A DNA stretch of 64,000 bases from Lentilactobacillus hilgardii DSM 20176 = ATCC 8290 (GTDB lineage: Bacteria; Bacillota; Bacilli; Lactobacillales; Lactobacillaceae): positions 407,150 to 471,149 of the forward strand of contig NZ_GG669992.1 of the NCBI RefSeq assembly GCF_000159315.1, read 5' to 3'. The translations under genes and the position numbers were made by a program. Positions 62,126-64,000 of this stretch are shown one piece after another. The notes under the pieces are model-generated. The model saw only the letters and a list, made by a program, of their open reading frames with translations. It did no database searches and was not told the origin of the DNA. Every line of letters starts with the position of its first letter. The first letter of the stretch is position 1.

Positions 62126-63241
62126 TTAATATGAATGGTTGGAAGTCAACACTTCGGGAACGTGGTTCAAAAGCAGGTTTGCAATGCCATCCTTACCATC
62201 ATAAGCAATTCCTTCAAATTCACGTTTAGGGTTAAATTCATTCCATTGAAAACTATGATTGGTTAAATGTCCGAGTCCCTTTAACTTGTTTTTAGGGAAA
62301 CTTGCGATCGAGGCATCCGATATCATTAGTAACCGCTTTCGGGTTGAATTGTAAGCCATACTTTGAATTCGGGTTCCGGGCAAATGGCGCAACTTCTGTT
62401 TGGTTAGTTTGAACTTGACGGATTTGTGATGAATTTTCCCTTTAAAAATATAGGCACACCAGCCGGGAAATGACCAAAAATAAGCGTTACCGTTTTTATC
62501 GAAGGTTAGGTTATGCCCACCCGGCACGCTCAGCCCACGGTTTCTTAAACGAAAGCGAATGGCATGATCTGGACGCAGCCTTTTTACATTGATGTGTTGA
62601 ATATACCCCCAATTGTTGACAGGAACTCGTGGCGCTTTTTCTTTATCACGCCACATATACATACCATGGTTTTTCCAATTATAAGCGAGTGATTGACCAT
62701 GCCCGGTAGTAAATAGTGGGCCGATCTTAATCGTTTTATGAATCTGTTTTTGAATAAATGAGTAGTGACCATCCTTTTTAACATAGGCGTCCCGCAATTC
62801 ATTTGGATGTAATCGGATGCCGAGCGAGTCTAATTCCTGAGTATTAAAGCGAACAATTCTCCCTTTATTATGTAATGACGTGGGGCAATAAACAACATAC
62901 ATATATTTTTTACCCGTCATGGCGATTGATTGTGGATTTCCCCAATGCTGGCCGCCTTTACCCGGAAATGGCAATACATATCGAGTTGTGAAGGTAACGG
63001 GCCTTCCTTTAACGGATTTAATAGTGTGACGCTTGGTTGCGGCCGCTACATGATGATAGTGTTTTGGAACATGGATATAATGTACCCTCGAATTATTCAG
63101 GTAACGCATGTGATGGCGATGATAAATCAAACCGGAAGAGCGTTGATGATAGACAACAAATTTTGCGTTTATGGTTGTTGGCCGACATGCAAAGAAAACA
63201 GATAACCCCAAAACAAAGAAAAAACATTTTAACAATTTCAT
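62126..63241 (-). CDS. secreted protein of unknown function, His-rich N-terminus
   Basis: The 371-residue protein has a signal peptide (CFFFVLGLSVFFACRPTTIN). Residues about 30-75 are rich in His, Tyr and Arg (VHYIHVPKHYHHVAAATKRH). The remainder has recurring blocks of the type QSIAMTGKKYMYVVYC, QSLAYNWKNHGMYMW, NLTFDKNGNAYFWSF, QSMAYNSTRKRLLMIS and FEGIAYDGKDGI, which suggests a beta-propeller. It is like uncharacterised extracellular proteins of lactobacilli; a relation to helveticin-J-type proteins is conceivable but I cannot support it. GAGGGGGC precedes the ATG. Confidence 0.6.
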   Translation of the reverse strand: MKLLKCFFFVLGLSVFFACRPTTINAKFVVYHQRSSGLIYHRHHMRYLNNSRVHYIHVPKHYHHVAAATKRHTIKSVKGRPVTFTTRYVLPFPGKGGQHWGNPQSIAMTGKKYMYVVYCPTSLHNKGRIVRFNTQELDSLGIRLHPNELRDAYVKKDGHYSFIQKQIHKTIKIGPLFTTGHGQSLAYNWKNHGMYMWRDKEKAPRVPVNNWGYIQHINVKRLRPDHAIRFRLRNRGLSVPGGHNLTFDKNGNAYFWSFPGWCAYIFKGKIHHKSVKFKLTKQKLRHLPGTRIQSMAYNSTRKRLLMISDASIASFPKNKLKGLGHLTNHSFQWNEFNPKREFEGIAYDGKDGIANLLLNHVPEVLTSNHSY

Positions 63242-63336
63242 AGAGACATGCCCCCTCAGGCATTAATAAAAATAAGTGAACTATTTTATAGTAGTATATC
63301 TTTATTGGAAAGTAAATTTTATATGATGGATATCGC

Positions 63337-63378
63337 AAAAAAACGACCAACCCATGTCTTTCGGCGGTTGGTCGTCAT
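63337..63378 (-). terminator. intrinsic terminator after the glutathione peroxidase gene
   Basis: ACGACCAACC and GGTTGGTCGT arms around a 13-base loop; on the minus strand followed by seven T. Confidence 0.88.
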
Positions 63379-63389
63379 ACCAATGATGA

Positions 63390-63863
63390 TTATTGTTGGT
63401 TTATTGCTTTTGAAAGTTCTACCTCAATTGCTTCTGGTTTTGTAATCGGTGCGTAACGATGAATGAGTTTTCCATCACGGCCAATTAAGAATTTTGTGTA
63501 ATTCCACTTGATCTTACCGTGACCGGATGTTTCTTTCAAATAGGTGAATAGTGGATCTTCATCATCGCCATTTACAGCGACTCGTTTAGTCATTGGAAAA
63601 GTAACACCGTAATGCAGTTGACAATATTCTTCGGTTTTTTCGTCGCTTTCAAGTTCCTGATGGAATTGATTTGACGGCAGGCCCAAAACAACTAAGCCCT
63701 GTTCTTGATATTTTTTATACAAATCTTCCAAGCCTTCTAATTGTGGTGCAAGGCCACACTTGCTAGCTGTATTAACAATGAGCAGTACTTTTCCTTGGTA
63801 ATCTTTTAAATTAAGTGGTTTCCCGCTCATTTCCGTTTCAGAAAAATCATAAATTGTTGCCAA
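63390..63863 (-). CDS. glutathione peroxidase-family protein
   Basis: The 157-residue thioredoxin-fold peroxidase has LLIVNTASKCGLAPQLEGLE with the peroxidatic Cys (no selenocysteine), VLGLPSNQFHQELESDEKTE with the Gln, and KIKWNYTKFLIGRDGKLIHR with Trp and Asn of the catalytic tetrad. Bacterial members usually use thioredoxin. The TTG start at 63863 has AAGGAG about 9 bases upstream; an ATG between them is out of frame and stops at once. Confidence 0.92.
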   Translation of the reverse strand: MATIYDFSETEMSGKPLNLKDYQGKVLLIVNTASKCGLAPQLEGLEDLYKKYQEQGLVVLGLPSNQFHQELESDEKTEEYCQLHYGVTFPMTKRVAVNGDDEDPLFTYLKETSGHGKIKWNYTKFLIGRDGKLIHRYAPITKPEAIEVELSKAINQQ

Positions 63864-64000
63864 AACTCATCACTCCTTATGGCTAATTTGATGTTATATA
63901 AATTGTACGCTATTAATTAATGGCAAACAAGAAACGGCTTTGAGAAATGAACGCCTTATATTCCGGGTGCTAACCGCTTTGCTGTACACACTATTTTAGG
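63864..64000. other. intergenic end of the window
   Basis: Holds the ribosome binding site of the glutathione peroxidase gene and an AT-rich stretch, TTATATAAATTGTACG, that may hold its promoter. No other gene is visible in the last 137 bases. Confidence 0.5.

Noticed and set aside
1..64000. Mobile elements, prophage, CRISPR arrays, tRNA or rRNA genes
   Set aside because: I looked for transposase motifs, integrase, short regularly spaced repeats and tRNA-like TTCGA blocks and found none that I could support.

Overview
This is a low-GC Gram-positive chromosome segment, almost certainly from the family Lactobacillaceae; a heterofermentative Lentilactobacillus-like species is my best guess, not a proven one. 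The grounds are strong AGGAGG-type ribosome binding sites, T-boxes, a PyrR attenuator, a cre site, an isolated MenA/MenG pair, a GPH transporter with a fused EIIA domain, and the overall protein character. No rRNA, tRNA, CRISPR array, insertion sequence or prophage gene was seen. 

Layout. 1-4.8 kb: the 3' end of an oleate hydratase gene, a low-complexity surface protein cut by an in-frame TAG, a decayed gap, and a divergent SDR/TetR pair around a palindromic operator. 4.8-7.2 kb: two tandem VIT1/CCC1-type metal transporters and a nitroreductase. 7.2-10.6 kb: a cysteine T-box and a four-gene cyst(e)ine ABC importer. 10.7-13.2 kb: an aromatic leader-peptide attenuator, an MFS transporter and aroD. 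13.4-17.2 kb: a YhfC-type membrane protein, a secreted polysaccharide deacetylase, and a T-box in front of an amidohydrolase. 17.2-22.6 kb: a second aromatic leader-peptide attenuator and an operon of chorismate mutase, aroC, aroA, tyrA, aroK and aroE. 22.7-23.4 kb: TPP riboswitch and thiW. 23.5-28.8 kb: sugar locus with a FucP-like permease, rbsD, a frameshifted lacI-type gene and a cre-controlled GPH-EIIA transporter. 29-36 kb: a DHA2 exporter, a large membrane protein, a decayed gap, a truncated PTS IIC, a diacetyl/acetoin reductase and a PAS protein. 36-43 kb: carAB, and divergent pyrBC with two PyrR-like hairpin/terminator units. 43-45 kb: NUDIX, an SMR exporter with a structured leader, and DUF3021/LytTR. 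45-48 kb: serC-serA behind a serine-rich leader peptide. 48-51 kb: a phosphatase and an OppA-type lipoprotein behind a Cys-containing leader peptide. 51-56 kb: menA/menG, ridA, and a TetR-ABC exporter operon. 56-58.3 kb: an aminotransferase behind a third aromatic leader peptide, followed by a D-2-hydroxyacid dehydrogenase. 58.4-63.9 kb: a flavin-type oxidase, lipoate ligase, an ABC exporter, a secreted protein of unknown function and a glutathione peroxidase. 

The most striking content is regulatory. Five short leader ORFs with clustered aromatic (three), serine or cysteine codons stand in front of genes for the matching amino acid or a plausible relative. Four of them have alternative base-pairing segments that end in an intrinsic terminator. 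Two, in front of the MFS gene and the aro operon, are clear paralogues: same promoter geometry, 19-residue peptides that align end to end, and the same RNA architecture with the aromatic residues exchanged. With two T-boxes, a TPP riboswitch, PyrR-type attenuators and a structured SMR leader, much of the metabolism here appears to be governed by premature termination. The leader-peptide set is the best candidate for a little-described system in this window. 

Functionally, the aro operon makes chorismate and prephenate products; the MFS protein probably moves an aromatic compound. The aminotransferase/D-hydroxyacid dehydrogenase pair could turn aromatic amino acids into hydroxy acids such as phenyllactate. 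carAB and pyrBC share carbamoyl phosphate chemistry, and serCA makes serine next to sulfur amino acid uptake systems.
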